64,000 nucleotides of DNA from [Clostridium] asparagiforme DSM 15981 (GTDB taxonomy: Bacteria; Bacillota; Clostridia; Lachnospirales; Lachnospiraceae). A program made the position numbers and the translations under genes. How positions within the stretch are numbered: the first letter of the stretch is position 1; every line of letters begins with the position of its first letter. The DNA is taken from assembly GCA_025149125.1 (NCBI GenBank), contig CP102272.1, positions 4,650,001 to 4,714,000 of the forward strand, in the 5' to 3' direction. Positions 31,163 through 39,010 of this stretch are shown here, piece by piece. The notes beneath the pieces were generated by a model. The model was not told where the DNA came from, searched no databases, and was given only the letters and a program-made list of their open reading frames with translations.

Positions 31163-31549
31163 TTACCGGTTTTCGTCCATGCTGACGCCGGCAATTTTGA
31201 TGTTCACATCCAGCACGGTAAGCCCGGTCATATTCTCGATGGCCGTGCGCACCTTGTCCTGTACCTTCTCGCTGACCTCGGGGATGTTATATCCGAACCG
31301 GATATACAGGGAGAGATCCACGGAAACGTGCTCCTCCGTCACCTCCACCTTGACGCCCTTGCTCAGATTCTTCATGCCCAGCTTGCCAACCAGCTCGTTG
31401 GTGATGTTGCCCGCCATGGACGCGACGCCTTCCACCTCCGTGGCCGCCAGCCCGGCGATGATCGCCACCACCTCGTCTGCAATCTGGACTTCTCCGATCT
31501 TGTCTTTCTCATATACTTTATGGGTACTGCGATTCTCCGCTTCCGCCAC
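31163..31549 (-). CDS. Asp23/Gls24 family envelope stress protein
   Basis: A 128-residue member of the Asp23 (DUF322) family, small membrane-associated proteins of unclear role in Gram-positive bacteria. The core shows GEVQIADEVVAIIAGLAATEVEGVASM and the C-terminal VQDKVRTAIENMTGLTVLDVNIKI. The start is a GTG at 31549, selected because AGGAGGT lies 7 bases upstream; the open frame continues a further 14 codons. In Clostridia this gene is often found just upstream of nusB, as here. Confidence 0.9.
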   Translation of the reverse strand: MAEAENRSTHKVYEKDKIGEVQIADEVVAIIAGLAATEVEGVASMAGNITNELVGKLGMKNLSKGVKVEVTEEHVSVDLSLYIRFGYNIPEVSEKVQDKVRTAIENMTGLTVLDVNIKIAGVSMDENR

Positions 31550-31740
31550 AACAAATACCTCCTGTCTGATATAATTCGCCGCGCCGCGCATAAATCCGGC
31601 GCCTCCGGCGTTAAACGTCCGGAATATGGCCCTAATTGGTTTTATTATAACAAATATCCGCGAATTTGCATAGGCTTAATTCGTTTTTATCGCGTTTCTC
31701 CCCGCCGTGCCGGCCGCTTCCCGGCCCGGCCTCCCCAGCA

Positions 31741-31796
31741 AAAAAGACACCCGCCGCCCGGAGCAAACCGGAGCTCCGGAGGCAGGTGCCTTTCAT
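31741..31796 (-). terminator. Terminator after the NitT/TauT-type binding protein gene
   Basis: GGCACCTGCC and GGCGGGTGTC form the base of an imperfect stem with an inner GGAGC/GCTCC stem, followed by TTTTTT on the minus strand. Confidence 0.75.
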
Positions 31797-31819
31797 CCGT
31801 TCTGAAATTTGATCCCCTA

Positions 31820-32944
31820 TTATTGGAAAAATAGCGTGTTTACATCCAGCGGTTCCTCGATCATACCGGCCTCCAGCATGAAGTCGGCCGTTTTCTGGAA
31901 GCCCGCGCGGTCCTCGTCGCTTACATCTAGGGAGAAATCATAGCAGGCGTACATGTCCTTCACGGCCTGCTCGTCCAGATCCAGCTCCTGTGCCACAATC
32001 TTTAAAGTCTCCTCCTGGTTGTCTCTCATGAAAGCGGCGATCTTCTCCTGATCCGCCATCAGGCGGTCGATCACATCCCGGTTTTCATTGTAAAAATCTT
32101 CCCGGACGGCCACCGCGATGATCGCCTTGATCAGGCCCTCGCCGTCCGCCACCATGTGGTATCCCTGCTGCTGCGCCTGGTAAGCCGTGGCGCCTGCAAT
32201 CAGAGCCACGTCCACGCTGCCGCCGTCCAGCCCCGCTTTGGCGTCCGGGATGGACATATTCACATAGTTGACATCCTGAATGGTCATACCCCCGGTGGCC
32301 AGGTAGGCTGCCAGCAGCTCGTGAAGGTTGGTCCCCGCCGGGCCTGCGACGGTCTTGCCCTTCAGGCTCTCAGGGCTTGTCAGGCTGTCGTCCTTAGCGT
32401 ACATGGAAAACGCTTTTGGGGAACGGCTGTACATGTTGAGCACCTTGATATCCGCCCCGTTGGCCGCGGACAGGATCACCGAGGTGGCTCCCACCGCGTA
32501 AAGCACCTGCACATCGCCGGAAGCCAGCGCCTGGGTCTGGTCTGCCCCGGAATTGATCTCCGCGTACTCCACGGAAATCCCCATTTTCCCGAAGTCCTCC
32601 GCGAAAATATTCTGGTTCCGCTCGATGATGGTGGGCACGTTTAAGGGCGAGGTCACGTAGGTGAACACCAGCTTGTCCAAGCCGGAAGCGGCCTTCTGCG
32701 CTCCGGTCTGGTCTGACCCGCCCTGCTCCGCTCCGCTCTGGCCTGACCCGGCCTGCTCTGCTCCGCTCTGGCCTGACCCATCCTGGCCCGCTCCGCCCTG
32801 GTCTGCTCCGTTCTCTCCCGTCACAGTCTGCTCCGCCGCAGTCTGTTCTCCCCCGGCGGCAGCGTTTTTACTTCCGCCCGCGCAGCCGGAAAGGGACATG
32901 ACCCCCATGCAGACCGCCAGTCCCATTGCAACCATTTTTTTCAT
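31820..32944 (-). CDS. ABC transporter substrate-binding lipoprotein, NitT/TauT type
   Basis: A periplasmic-type binding lipoprotein of 374 residues. The signal peptide ends in the lipobox LSGC with Cys21. Residues 22 to about 88 are an unusual Gly/Gln/Ser/Ala linker with repeats such as SGQSGAEQ. The binding domain (about 95-374) shows VPTIIERNQNIFAEDF, GADQTQALASGDVQ and KTVAGPAGTNLHELLAAYL, typical for the NMT1/SsuA-like group that binds sulfonates, nitrate, thiamine precursors or similar small molecules. AAGGAGGA precedes the ATG. It is last in an operon with the Cys-rich protein, permease and ATPase. Substrate unknown. Confidence 0.87.
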   Translation of the reverse strand: MKKMVAMGLAVCMGVMSLSGCAGGSKNAAAGGEQTAAEQTVTGENGADQGGAGQDGSGQSGAEQAGSGQSGAEQGGSDQTGAQKAASGLDKLVFTYVTSPLNVPTIIERNQNIFAEDFGKMGISVEYAEINSGADQTQALASGDVQVLYAVGATSVILSAANGADIKVLNMYSRSPKAFSMYAKDDSLTSPESLKGKTVAGPAGTNLHELLAAYLATGGMTIQDVNYVNMSIPDAKAGLDGGSVDVALIAGATAYQAQQQGYHMVADGEGLIKAIIAVAVREDFYNENRDVIDRLMADQEKIAAFMRDNQEETLKIVAQELDLDEQAVKDMYACYDFSLDVSDEDRAGFQKTADFMLEAGMIEEPLDVNTLFFQ

Positions 32945-33000
32945 AATTTAATCCTCCTTAAATTCTTATGTGAATCCTGCGGCCGCGAACGCCCACAGAA

Positions 33001-33705
33001 CTACAGGCTTTTTATAATATCCCGTTTCAGGGAAATAAACGTGTCGTCCAGCAGGTTCCGGTCTCCGGCGGATTCCGGCACCTGGTATTGGGCCTTTACC
33101 AGCCCGTTCTCAATCACTACGATCCGGTGGCCCAGAATCAGCGCCTCGTCGATGCTGTGGGTCACAAACAGGATGCTGCTGCCCTGCTTTTGCTGCACCC
33201 GCAAAAGCTCCCGCTGCATCTGCTCCCTGGTAAAATAGTCCAGAGCCGCAAACGGCTCGTCCATCATGATAAAGGACGGCTGGTAGGCCAGGGCGCGGGC
33301 GATGGCGGTCCGCTGCTGCATTCCGCCGGAGAGCTGGGACGGATAAGCCTTCTCAAATCCGGTCAGCCCCACGGTGGCGATAATGTCCTCCACCTTTTTC
33401 CGGCTGGTCTCCCGCTTCTCCAGGCCGAAGATCACATTTCCCCACACGGTCAGCCACGGCATCAGCCTGGGCTCCTGGAACACGAAAGCGGTGCGGTGGG
33501 GGCCTTCGTAGCGGATCTCCCCTGCGTCCGCCTCCTCCAGGCCACCGGTCAGGCGCAGCAGCGTGGTTTTCCCGCAGCCGCTGCGGCCCAGAATCACGGT
33601 GATCTGCCGCTCCGGAATCTGAAGGCCGATGCCGCGCAGCACCGGGACCGTGCGGTCCTCCACCCGGTATTGTTTGTGTACGTTTATGAGCTCAATTCCA
33701 GCCAT
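33001..33705 (-). CDS. ABC transporter ATP-binding protein, NitT/TauT type
   Basis: ATPase subunit of 234 residues. Walker A GRSGCGKTT near residue 38, Q-loop VFQEPRLMPW, signature LSGGMQQRTAIARAL, Walker B FIMMDEPFAALD and H-loop FVTHSIDEAL are intact. The sequence resembles SsuB/TauB. The ATG at 33705 overlaps the end of the permease gene; a GTG at 33711 is a possible alternative. Confidence 0.93.
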   Translation of the reverse strand: MAGIELINVHKQYRVEDRTVPVLRGIGLQIPERQITVILGRSGCGKTTLLRLTGGLEEADAGEIRYEGPHRTAFVFQEPRLMPWLTVWGNVIFGLEKRETSRKKVEDIIATVGLTGFEKAYPSQLSGGMQQRTAIARALAYQPSFIMMDEPFAALDYFTREQMQRELLRVQQKQGSSILFVTHSIDEALILGHRIVVIENGLVKAQYQVPESAGDRNLLDDTFISLKRDIIKSL

Positions 33706-34462
33706 TGTCACAGCGTCCTTTCAGTAATTTGCCGATGACCAGACCGAACACGCGGTCCGTCCCATACCCTACCGCGCCGATCACCAGAATGCCCACGATC
33801 ACCTTGTCGGTCCTGGACATCTGCTGGGCGAACAGGATCATGTGCCCAAGCCCGGTGGACGCGGCCACCATCTCGGCGCCGATGATCGCCCGCCAGCTGT
33901 AGCCCAGACCGATCCGCATCCCCACCAGAATGTCGGCCGCCGCGTAGGGAAGCACGATCCGTATGAATTTGCGGGTCCGGGAGTAACCGAACATATCCCC
34001 AACCTCCAACAGCTTCCGGTCACAGCCGGTAAATCCCTTGACAATGTTTAAATACATGGGGAAAAATGAGGCCAGCACGATAATCACCGTCTTGGTGGTC
34101 TCCCCGATTCCGCACCAGAGGATCAGCAGGGGAATCATACTTAACGGCGGCACGTTGCGGAAAAACTGGACCACATACTCGTAATATCCCTCCGCAGACG
34201 GCAGAAGAGCCCGGACCATGCCCAGCAGAAACGCCAGCACAAAGGCGATGGAAAATCCCTTCATCACCCGGAGAAAGCTGATCCACACGTCCTGCCACAA
34301 CTCGCCGGTTTTCAGCATCCTGAAAAAGCTGTTCAGGACCTTGGCCGGCGGAGGCAAAACGTAGGCGCTGAAAATACCCGCCCGGCACACGGCGTACCAG
34401 AGAACCAGCAGAACGGCGATCCCCAGGGCCGGAGCCGCTATTTTCTTCCATCTGTCACCCAT
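33692..34462 (-). CDS. ABC transporter permease, NitT/TauT type
   Basis: An inner-membrane subunit of 256 residues with about six hydrophobic segments. The EAA-like loop ATPase-contact segment GYSRTRKFIRIVLPYAAADILVGMRIGLGYSWRAIIGAEMVA is characteristic of the SsuC/TauC family. It overlaps both neighbours by a few bases, so all four genes are translationally coupled. Confidence 0.92.
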   Translation of the reverse strand: MGDRWKKIAAPALGIAVLLVLWYAVCRAGIFSAYVLPPPAKVLNSFFRMLKTGELWQDVWISFLRVMKGFSIAFVLAFLLGMVRALLPSAEGYYEYVVQFFRNVPPLSMIPLLILWCGIGETTKTVIIVLASFFPMYLNIVKGFTGCDRKLLEVGDMFGYSRTRKFIRIVLPYAAADILVGMRIGLGYSWRAIIGAEMVAASTGLGHMILFAQQMSRTDKVIVGILVIGAVGYGTDRVFGLVIGKLLKGRCDNGWN

Positions 34463-35096
34463 TTCTTACCACCCCGTCTCCATTGTGGCAGCCATTTTCA
34501 CAGTACAAAAGCTCCGCCAGCCGCGCCTCGTCCCGGCCCCCTGCGCGGATGTACGCCTCGATAGGGCCGCGGCCCGTGAGGCTGTCCATCTCCAGCCCAA
34601 GGCTGTCAAAAAATCCCGGCGGGATGGGGCTGTCCTCCGGCGGGTCCCCCGGGAGGATCTCCCCCACGGACTCCATAAGCCCGTTCCAGGTCAAAAAGCG
34701 CGTGTCCGCAAGCTCCAGCGCGTTCCCGGCCTCAGCCAGCGCCCGGCAGGGGGCGGTGATGAGCTTTGGGCTTCCCTTTAAGTCCTCCCGGGCGCTGATC
34801 TCTCTGGCGCAGTGGATGAGGATGGGTTCAATGTCCGGAATGTGGAAATTCCCCGGTATTCCTTCGGGCGCAGAACCCTGCGTCAGCTCTCTGGCCAGAT
34901 TACAGGCCATGGGGCAGCGGGCATCCACCACCGTCCCCTCCGTCTCGCTTGCCCGGATTCGGTATTTCTCACGCACAACCGCTCCCCAGTCCCCGCGGCA
35001 GCGCACCCGCGTCAGGCCGTGCCTCTCTAAAAACGCTTCCAGCGTGGAGACCTGGTACATGTGCTCCGTCACCGGGTTGATCCATATGTATGTCAA
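34455..35096 (-). CDS. Cys-rich protein, possibly iron-sulfur, first gene of an ABC import operon
   Basis: A 213-residue protein of uncertain family. Cys residues occur in clusters: DARCPMACNLA, LIHCAREI, ITAPCRAL and, near the C-terminus, LLYCENGCHNGDGV. The last pattern resembles the final H-cluster motif of FeFe-hydrogenase-like proteins, and ITAPCRALAEA resembles the middle motif, but the protein is much shorter than a hydrogenase. Start is TTG at 35096 with AGGAG 8 bases upstream. It is the first gene of the operon with the NitT/TauT-type importer, so its job is probably tied to the imported compound. A metal- or FeS-binding role is inference. Confidence 0.55.
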   Translation of the reverse strand: MTYIWINPVTEHMYQVSTLEAFLERHGLTRVRCRGDWGAVVREKYRIRASETEGTVVDARCPMACNLARELTQGSAPEGIPGNFHIPDIEPILIHCAREISAREDLKGSPKLITAPCRALAEAGNALELADTRFLTWNGLMESVGEILPGDPPEDSPIPPGFFDSLGLEMDSLTGRGPIEAYIRAGGRDEARLAELLYCENGCHNGDGVVRNG

Positions 35097-35134
35097 TCTG
35101 CATTCTCCTTGCTCTCTGTTGGATTGATTTTAGG

Positions 35135-35152
35135 GGTTAGTTTTTTCTAACC
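35135..35152. promoter_or_regulatory. Operator-like inverted repeat GGTTAG-N6-CTAACC
   Basis: Perfect 6-bp arms around six T bases, placed at the predicted start site of the ABC operon. A repressor or the first transcribed bases as a small hairpin are both possible. Confidence 0.6.
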
Positions 35153-35161
35153 AACAATGAC

Positions 35162-35190
35162 AGCATAGCAGAAAGCGGATCAATAGTCAA
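35162..35190 (-). promoter_or_regulatory. SigA-type promoter of the NitT/TauT ABC operon
   Basis: Minus strand -35 TTGACT (35190-35185) and -10 TATGCT (35167-35162), 17-base spacer. The start would be near 35155, at the edge of the GGTTAG palindrome. Confidence 0.8.
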
Positions 35191-35248
35191 TCCTGTTTAT
35201 TGCCTGTATAGGGTCCTGGGGCGCGCGGCCGGGTTAGAGGAGGACAGA

Positions 35249-35303
35249 AAAATCCCGCAGGACCGGGCTGTCGTAAGAACAACCTCCGCCTTGCGGGATT
35301 TTA
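35249..35303 (-). terminator. Terminator at the end of the sugar ABC / dehydrogenase operon
   Basis: AAAATCCCGCA(GG) and the complementary CCTTGCGGGATTTT flank a loop of about 25 bases. T runs on both sides would let it work in both directions. It closes the row of minus-strand genes 41772-35386. Confidence 0.7.
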
Positions 35304-35385
35304 CTTTACACTACAGATTTCAGGGTACGGCGGTGCGGATGATGCGACGCGGTCCAAAAGCCTTTGCGGCAGCGACTCCGCGCCG

Positions 35386-35760
35386 CTACCCCCAGCTCTC
35401 CGCCGCCTTCTCCACCGATTCCGCCTCCGGAATACCATCCGGGCCGGAGACGCCGGACTCCAGAAGCACCAGGGCGATGAGGCGTTTTTTATCCTCCGGG
35501 AACAGGTATGTGGTTTCATACCACTCCCCCAATGCTTCCTCCCGCTCCCCGGGCCTGGCGGCGGTGTAAATATCCTTCACGCAGGTGTAGAGATAGATCA
35601 GCTCCGCCTCCGTCTTTTCCTCGCGGATCAGGGATTTCAACCTTTGCAGCACCGCCTCCCGGTGCCCCTGTCCCAGGTGGAAAATCCGCTCCTGATATTC
35701 CGCTTCCTCTCGCTGCCGCCTCTGCCTGCTCTTAAACAGAAAAGCATCCTTTAAATCCAT
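35386..35760 (-). CDS. Small hypothetical protein
   Basis: An unrecognised protein of 124 residues, starting MDLKDAFLFKSRQRRQREEAEY. It is highly charged and mostly helical, with no signal peptide, membrane segment or known motif. The ribosome site is weak (GGTGGGG). It follows the dehydrogenase gene by 90 bases and precedes the operon terminator. The ATG at 35760 is preferred over 35772. Confidence 0.55.
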   Translation of the reverse strand: MDLKDAFLFKSRQRRQREEAEYQERIFHLGQGHREAVLQRLKSLIREEKTEAELIYLYTCVKDIYTAARPGEREEALGEWYETTYLFPEDKKRLIALVLLESGVSGPDGIPEAESVEKAAESWG

Positions 35761-35850
35761 ACCAAGCCCCACCCGCTTTCACAGACCGGCGCTGCGGCCC
35801 GGCCCCTAAAATTTCCTCTTTGCAGCAGCGCGAAACGGGCTGCTCCAATC

Positions 35851-36882
35851 TCATCCGGCGAACCGGATCACAACCTTCAACATCTTCCCCGCATTTTCCG
35901 AAAATTCCCGGAAGGCCCGCTCCGCCTCCTCGAAGGGGTACTCGTCGGTCACCACCTTTTCCAGATCCACGCCTCCGCCCCGGACCAGCTCGATGAGCTG
36001 TTCAAAGTCTTCCTTGCGCGCGTTTCTGGAGCCGAAAATGTTGAGTTCCTTTTTCTGGATCATGGTGAAATTGAAATCCAGATTCTCCTTGCCCACTCCG
36101 ATGAGCACGATCTTGCCGCCAAACGCCGCCGCCTCGATGCAGTTCTCAAAGGTGGAGGGCAGCCCCACCGCCTCGATCACAACGTCGAATCCGTTGGCCC
36201 CCGTGGCCTGGCGCACCTGGTCCGCGAAGGTTTTGTCGCCGTGATTCAGGATAAACTGATCCAGGCCGAAGCCACGGGCCAGGTCCAGCTTCCCCTGTGC
36301 CACGTCGCAGATGGTCACCTCTCCGCCCTGCTCCTTGGCCGCCATGGCCGCCAGTATGCCGATGGTTCCGGCGCCGATCACCAGCACCTTGTCCCCGGCC
36401 TTCAAATCCGCCCGCTTCACGCCGTGGTAGCTGATGCAAAACGGCTCGATCAGCGCCAGGGTCCTGGCGGGCAGGCCCTTTCCGTCGTAGATGCGCTCCA
36501 GCGGCATCACCACGTAATCGCTGAACGCCCCGTCCCGCTGGCAGCCCAGGGTTTCGTTGTGCTCGCAGCAGTTTACCAGACCTCTCTGGCAGGAATAGCA
36601 TTTTCCACAGTTGTAATACGGGTTGCAGGTCACGATCATGCCCTTTTTCAGACCGTAGGCATTTTCCTCGTCGATCTCAACGATTTCCGCCGAAAACTCG
36701 TGGCCCGGTATCCTGGGGTAATCAAAATATGCGAAGGTCCCCCGGTAGCTGCCCAGATCCGAACCGCAGATTCCCCCATACAGCACCTTTAACAGCGCCT
36801 CGTCCTTTCCCGGGGCCGGAATCTCCGTCCGGATGATCTCCACTTCCCCGGGAGCGTTTATTCTAATGCTTCTGCATTCCAT
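35851..36882 (-). CDS. Zinc-dependent alcohol/polyol dehydrogenase family protein
   Basis: A medium-chain dehydrogenase of 343 residues. Catalytic zinc ligands are visible as GGICGSD (Cys39) and PGHEFSAEI; the structural zinc cysteines are in NCGKCYSCQRGLVNCC. The NAD(P)-binding motif VIGAGTIGILAAMAA is near residue 170. The family includes sorbitol, threonine and galactitol-phosphate dehydrogenases. GGAGG precedes the ATG. Its place behind a sugar ABC importer suggests oxidation of an imported sugar or polyol; the substrate cannot be named. Confidence 0.88.
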   Translation of the reverse strand: MECRSIRINAPGEVEIIRTEIPAPGKDEALLKVLYGGICGSDLGSYRGTFAYFDYPRIPGHEFSAEIVEIDEENAYGLKKGMIVTCNPYYNCGKCYSCQRGLVNCCEHNETLGCQRDGAFSDYVVMPLERIYDGKGLPARTLALIEPFCISYHGVKRADLKAGDKVLVIGAGTIGILAAMAAKEQGGEVTICDVAQGKLDLARGFGLDQFILNHGDKTFADQVRQATGANGFDVVIEAVGLPSTFENCIEAAAFGGKIVLIGVGKENLDFNFTMIQKKELNIFGSRNARKEDFEQLIELVRGGGVDLEKVVTDEYPFEEAERAFREFSENAGKMLKVVIRFAG

Positions 36883-36915
36883 CCTCCATCCCTCTATCTT
36901 TCTAATGTTCTGTTC

Positions 36916-37830
36916 CTAAAACGCGCTGAATCCGTACGCCTTGAGGGCGTACCAGGGCATGGTAAAACGCATCGTCTTACTGTCCTCGCCGCAGGCCACG
37001 CACACCTCGTTGTTTCCGATGGCCGTCATCAGCATGGAAATCTCCTCCGGGTCCAGTTCGGTATGCTCTTTTATGTACCGGAACATCTCGCGGGTGCTGT
37101 CCCGTATGGCCTCGTCCGCCGTGGGGCGGGTTGCGACGGTCACAAAATGGGTCTGGGTGCAGAGCACCGGCTCGTTGATCCGGATGTCCTTACGCACGTT
37201 GAACTTCAGCGTCACGAAGGCGGGAGCCTCCACCGCGGAACAGTTCATTTCCCCATCCCCCATCACCGCGTGTACGTCGCCGGTTCCGGCAAGAGCCCCT
37301 TCCACTTCGATGGGCAGATACAGGGTGACGCCCTGACGCATCATGGTGTTGTCCATATTTCCGCCCCAGACGCCGTTTAAGTTGGAGTTGATGTGCTGGC
37401 CCTTGGCCGTGACTCCCAGCACGCCCACCATGGGATCGCAGGGAATCTGCAAATGCCGGTCGAACACCACCATATTGTCGCGGATCGGCGTGATCTTGTA
37501 GGTAGTCTCAGTAAAGAAGTCCCCCACATGCCCGTAGGTTTCCTGGCAGGTCACAATCGCCCGGTCCTTTAACCGGATCTCCTCGATGGTCACCTCCAGC
37601 ACATCCCCGGGCATGGCTCCTTCGATGTACACCGGGCCCGTTACCGGGTTGACGTTGACCTTGTCGAACACGGCCACGTCGTAGCGCTCGCTCTTCTGCT
37701 CCGTGAGCACATTGCACAGGCAGTCCTTTGTCTCAAACTCCACGCTGTCCCCCGGTTGGATGCGCAGAACCGGTTCATTTTTTTCATCCCAATAGTGAAA
37801 GCCATTGTCATGGCTGATTTTGTACAACAT
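36916..37830 (-). CDS. Acetamidase/formamidase family protein
   Basis: An amidohydrolase-like protein of 304 residues that would release ammonia from formamide, acetamide or a related amide. GPVYIEGAMPGDVLEVTI near residue 65 and the GDGEMNCSAVEAPAFVTLKF segment near residue 195 are characteristic of FmdA/AmdA. The ATG at 37830 follows GGAGGT; the open frame to 37887 runs into the permease gene and is rejected. It is unusual as part of a sugar importer operon, which suggests that the imported compound may be an amide or N-acyl derivative. Confidence 0.87.
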   Translation of the reverse strand: MLYKISHDNGFHYWDEKNEPVLRIQPGDSVEFETKDCLCNVLTEQKSERYDVAVFDKVNVNPVTGPVYIEGAMPGDVLEVTIEEIRLKDRAIVTCQETYGHVGDFFTETTYKITPIRDNMVVFDRHLQIPCDPMVGVLGVTAKGQHINSNLNGVWGGNMDNTMMRQGVTLYLPIEVEGALAGTGDVHAVMGDGEMNCSAVEAPAFVTLKFNVRKDIRINEPVLCTQTHFVTVATRPTADEAIRDSTREMFRYIKEHTELDPEEISMLMTAIGNNEVCVACGEDSKTMRFTMPWYALKAYGFSAF

Positions 37831-37846
37831 GATCTTACCTCCGATT

Positions 37847-39010
37847 TTATCTTCCTTTTCGCTGCATCTGGTCAAATACCACCGCAATCATCAGCACCAG
37901 CCCCTTGACGCACATCTGCACGTCCGACTGGACGCCCATGATGGACATTCCGTTATTCAGCACGCCGATGACCAGCGCCCCGATCAGCGCTCCCAAAATG
38001 GTTCCGCTTCCGGTGGCGGGCGAAGCTCCGCCGATGAAGCAGGCCGCGATGGCGTCGCCCTCAAAGCCGTTTCCGATCATGGTGGAACAGGAATTCATTC
38101 TGGCCGTAAACACGATTCCGGCGATTGCGGCCAGAACCGACATGTTCAGGTAAACGATGAACAGCACGCGGTCGTCGTTGATGCCGGACAGCCTGGCGGC
38201 TTTGCGGTTTCCGCACACCGCGTACAGGTTTCTTCCTGCCACCGTCTTTTCCAGAATAAAATTGTAAATCAACACGATGAGCGCCACGCTGATCAGAACC
38301 ACCGGCATACCCTTATAGGCCGCAAGGGAGTAGGTAAACCACAAAATAACGCCGCAGATCAGCGCCTGCTTGCCCACGAAGAACGGGACTCCGGACACCT
38401 CCAGTTTATATTTGCGCTTTCTCGCCCGCTTCTTCACGTCCAGCAGCACGCAGATCACGCAGGCCGCGATGCCCAACAGCATGGTGGTGATGTGAAGCGT
38501 CTTGCCGCCGAAGAAATCCGGTATAAATCCGGTGGTCAGCATGAGGAATTCCGGGGGATAAGTGGTGTAGGAAACGCCCTTTAACACGATATAGGTGCCG
38601 CCCCGGAAGATCAGCTGGGAGGCCAGGGTCGCAATATAGGGCGGCACGGCGAACCGCGCGATGGAGCCGCCGTTCCAGACTCCGATCAAAATGGCGACTC
38701 CGAACACGATCATCAGAACCAGCCATGTGTTAAGCCCCTTTCCGATCATCAGCAGGCCGCAGAGCGCGCCGCTGAACGCACAGAGAGAACCCACCGACAA
38801 ATCCACGTTTCCTCCGGTCAGGATACAGCACATCATGCCGGTGGCAAGGATAATCACGTAGGCGTTCTGCATCACCAGGTTGGCGATGTTCATGGGTCTT
38901 AAGATGACCCCCTTGGTTATGACCTGAAAAAACAGCACGATCACCAGGACGACGACCAGCATTCCGTTCTGCCTGGCGCGTTTTTTCAGCATTGCTTTTA
39001 TATCCTGCAT
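37847..39010 (-). CDS. Sugar ABC transporter permease, multiple-monosaccharide (MmsB/XylH) type
   Basis: A 387-residue polytopic permease with about ten hydrophobic segments. MCCILTGGNVDLSVGSLCAFSGALCG near residue 60 and NRKAARLSGIND near residue 270 are hallmarks of the RbsC/XylH/GguB family. Its ATG overlaps the ATPase stop codon as TAATG. Confidence 0.92.
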   Translation of the reverse strand: MQDIKAMLKKRARQNGMLVVVLVIVLFFQVITKGVILRPMNIANLVMQNAYVIILATGMMCCILTGGNVDLSVGSLCAFSGALCGLLMIGKGLNTWLVLMIVFGVAILIGVWNGGSIARFAVPPYIATLASQLIFRGGTYIVLKGVSYTTYPPEFLMLTTGFIPDFFGGKTLHITTMLLGIAACVICVLLDVKKRARKRKYKLEVSGVPFFVGKQALICGVILWFTYSLAAYKGMPVVLISVALIVLIYNFILEKTVAGRNLYAVCGNRKAARLSGINDDRVLFIVYLNMSVLAAIAGIVFTARMNSCSTMIGNGFEGDAIAACFIGGASPATGSGTILGALIGALVIGVLNNGMSIMGVQSDVQMCVKGLVLMIAVVFDQMQRKGR

